Shown here: piece by piece, positions 5,619 to 6,067 of the stretch
Position numbering within the stretch: position 1 is the stretch's first letter
Layout: each line of letters begins with the position of its first letter
Source: Bacteroidales bacterium
Lineage (GTDB): Bacteria > Bacteroidota > Bacteroidia > Bacteroidales > JAAUTT01
Assembly: GCA_012031335.1 (NCBI GenBank)
Contig: JAAUTT010000306.1
Span: forward strand, 1 to 6,067
Direction: 5' to 3'
Length of the DNA: 6,067 nucleotides
Position numbers and translations under genes: made by a program
Notes under the pieces: generated by a model
Database searches by the model: none
The model's input: only the letters and a program-made list of their open reading frames with translations
Told to the model about the DNA's origin: nothing

Positions 5619-5649
5619 CAAATATAATTAAAGAATGAGGTCGCCCAAT
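5619..5649 (-). promoter_or_regulatory. Bacteroidota-type promoter for the small exported-protein gene
   Basis: On the minus strand, ATTG (5649-5646) is followed by 19 bases and then TATATTTG (5626-5619), an exact TAnnTTTG -7 box with a near-consensus -33 element at the right distance. The box is only 4 bases from the first ATG, implying a very short leader or a leaderless transcript. Confidence 0.5.
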
Positions 5650-5704
5650 TCAATTTAGCAAAATTTAACAATTTGATTAACTAAAAAGAGATTTAAAATC
5701 CCAA

Positions 5705-6067
5705 TTAAGCGTTTTCCGGTTTACGCAGTTCTTGAAAATTAATTGAAATATACAGGATACAGTACCTTCTGTTGTTGTTTTGTAACAGCTGTTTAAATAT
5801 CATTACTGTTCCGATAAGAAAATCATAAACATCTTTTTTTCTGCATTTATTGATTGGCCTTGTTGATGTTTTTATATAGAAAAGCGCCTTCAACAATTCA
5901 AAATGCACCTTCATCAGCTTAAAACTGCCTTGGGTGAATATTTTTTCACCTGGAAATACATGCGTATTCCTTTGTCGGGTTAAGCAAACAATAGAATTAT
6001 TTTGTGCAAGTGAACCATTCCCAATTGTAATAATCAGTTTATCGGAATCCGGGTACAGGTAAAATGA
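5705..6067 (-). CDS. C-terminal part of an unrecognised protein, N-terminus beyond the window
   Basis: The frame ending at TAA (5705) is open all the way to the right edge: 120 residues, so the ATG at 5914 is internal. The text upstream of that ATG is protein-like: 'YLYPDSDKLIITIGNGSLAQ', 'NNSIVCLTRQRNTHVFPGEK', 'IFTQGSFKLM'. It runs on into 'KVHFELLKALFYIKTSTRPI' and a Lys/Asn-rich tail ('QLLQNNNRRYCILYISINFQ', 'ELRKPENA'). There are no transmembrane segments or recognisable catalytic motifs. A basic, helix-forming C-terminus could bind nucleic acid or a partner, but I do not recognise the family. A run of seven A at 'CRKKD' (near 5832) is another place where an indel could have altered the tail; the zero frame remains the longest reading. 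It ends 90 bases before the next gene, which has its own promoter. Confidence 0.65.
   Translation of the reverse strand, partial: SFYLYPDSDKLIITIGNGSLAQNNSIVCLTRQRNTHVFPGEKIFTQGSFKLMKVHFELLKALFYIKTSTRPINKCRKKDVYDFLIGTVMIFKQLLQNNNRRYCILYISINFQELRKPENA

Overview
The window looks like a chromosomal stretch of an AT-rich member of the Bacteroidota. This is inferred from short A-rich leaders without Shine-Dalgarno sequences, a good match to the Bacteroidota promoter (TTG, 19 bp, TATATTTG), and family-typical proteins: a LolA-like secreted protein, an 'IWLPPDIS' tail on a small exported protein, and a TFIIB-type zinc ribbon with a hidden 'LFD' tail. All convincing genes lie on the minus strand. No rRNA, tRNA, CRISPR array or intact mobile element is visible.

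Layout in transcription order (right to left). At the right edge (5705-6067) is the C-terminal 120 residues of an unrecognised protein that enters from outside the window. Next is a small exported Cys/His-containing protein (5309-5614) with its own promoter, followed by a perfect hairpin that may be its terminator. Then comes a short zinc-ribbon protein (4855-5103) whose conserved C-terminal tail lies in the -1 frame after a run of six A. From about 3855 to 4837 there is a gene-poor stretch. It holds a hairpin, a broken response-regulator receiver fragment, a roughly 440-base ORF-free island that is less AT-rich than its flanks and rich in hairpins (possibly a decayed group II intron or other structured RNA), and a possible 46-codon gene remnant. 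Finally there is a compact operon: an exported helical-repeat (TPR-like) protein (2940-3854), a 717-residue probable beta-propeller protein (769-2922), and an exported LolA-like protein that runs off the left edge (1-708).

The main observation is that the first two operon genes look like one protein split by a frameshift at seven A residues, which sit exactly in the slippery register A-AAA-AAA. Reading -1 from there removes the stop, continues the helical repeat, supplies the second ORF with the signal peptide it lacks, and gives a single exported protein of about 1028 residues. The zinc-ribbon gene has the same kind of lesion: one more A in its A-run restores the family tail. Two independent lesions, each exactly one A short, could mean homopolymer under-calling in the sequence, real decay, or recoding/transcriptional slippage at A-runs. 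The sequence alone cannot decide between these, but the annotation of both loci depends on the answer.
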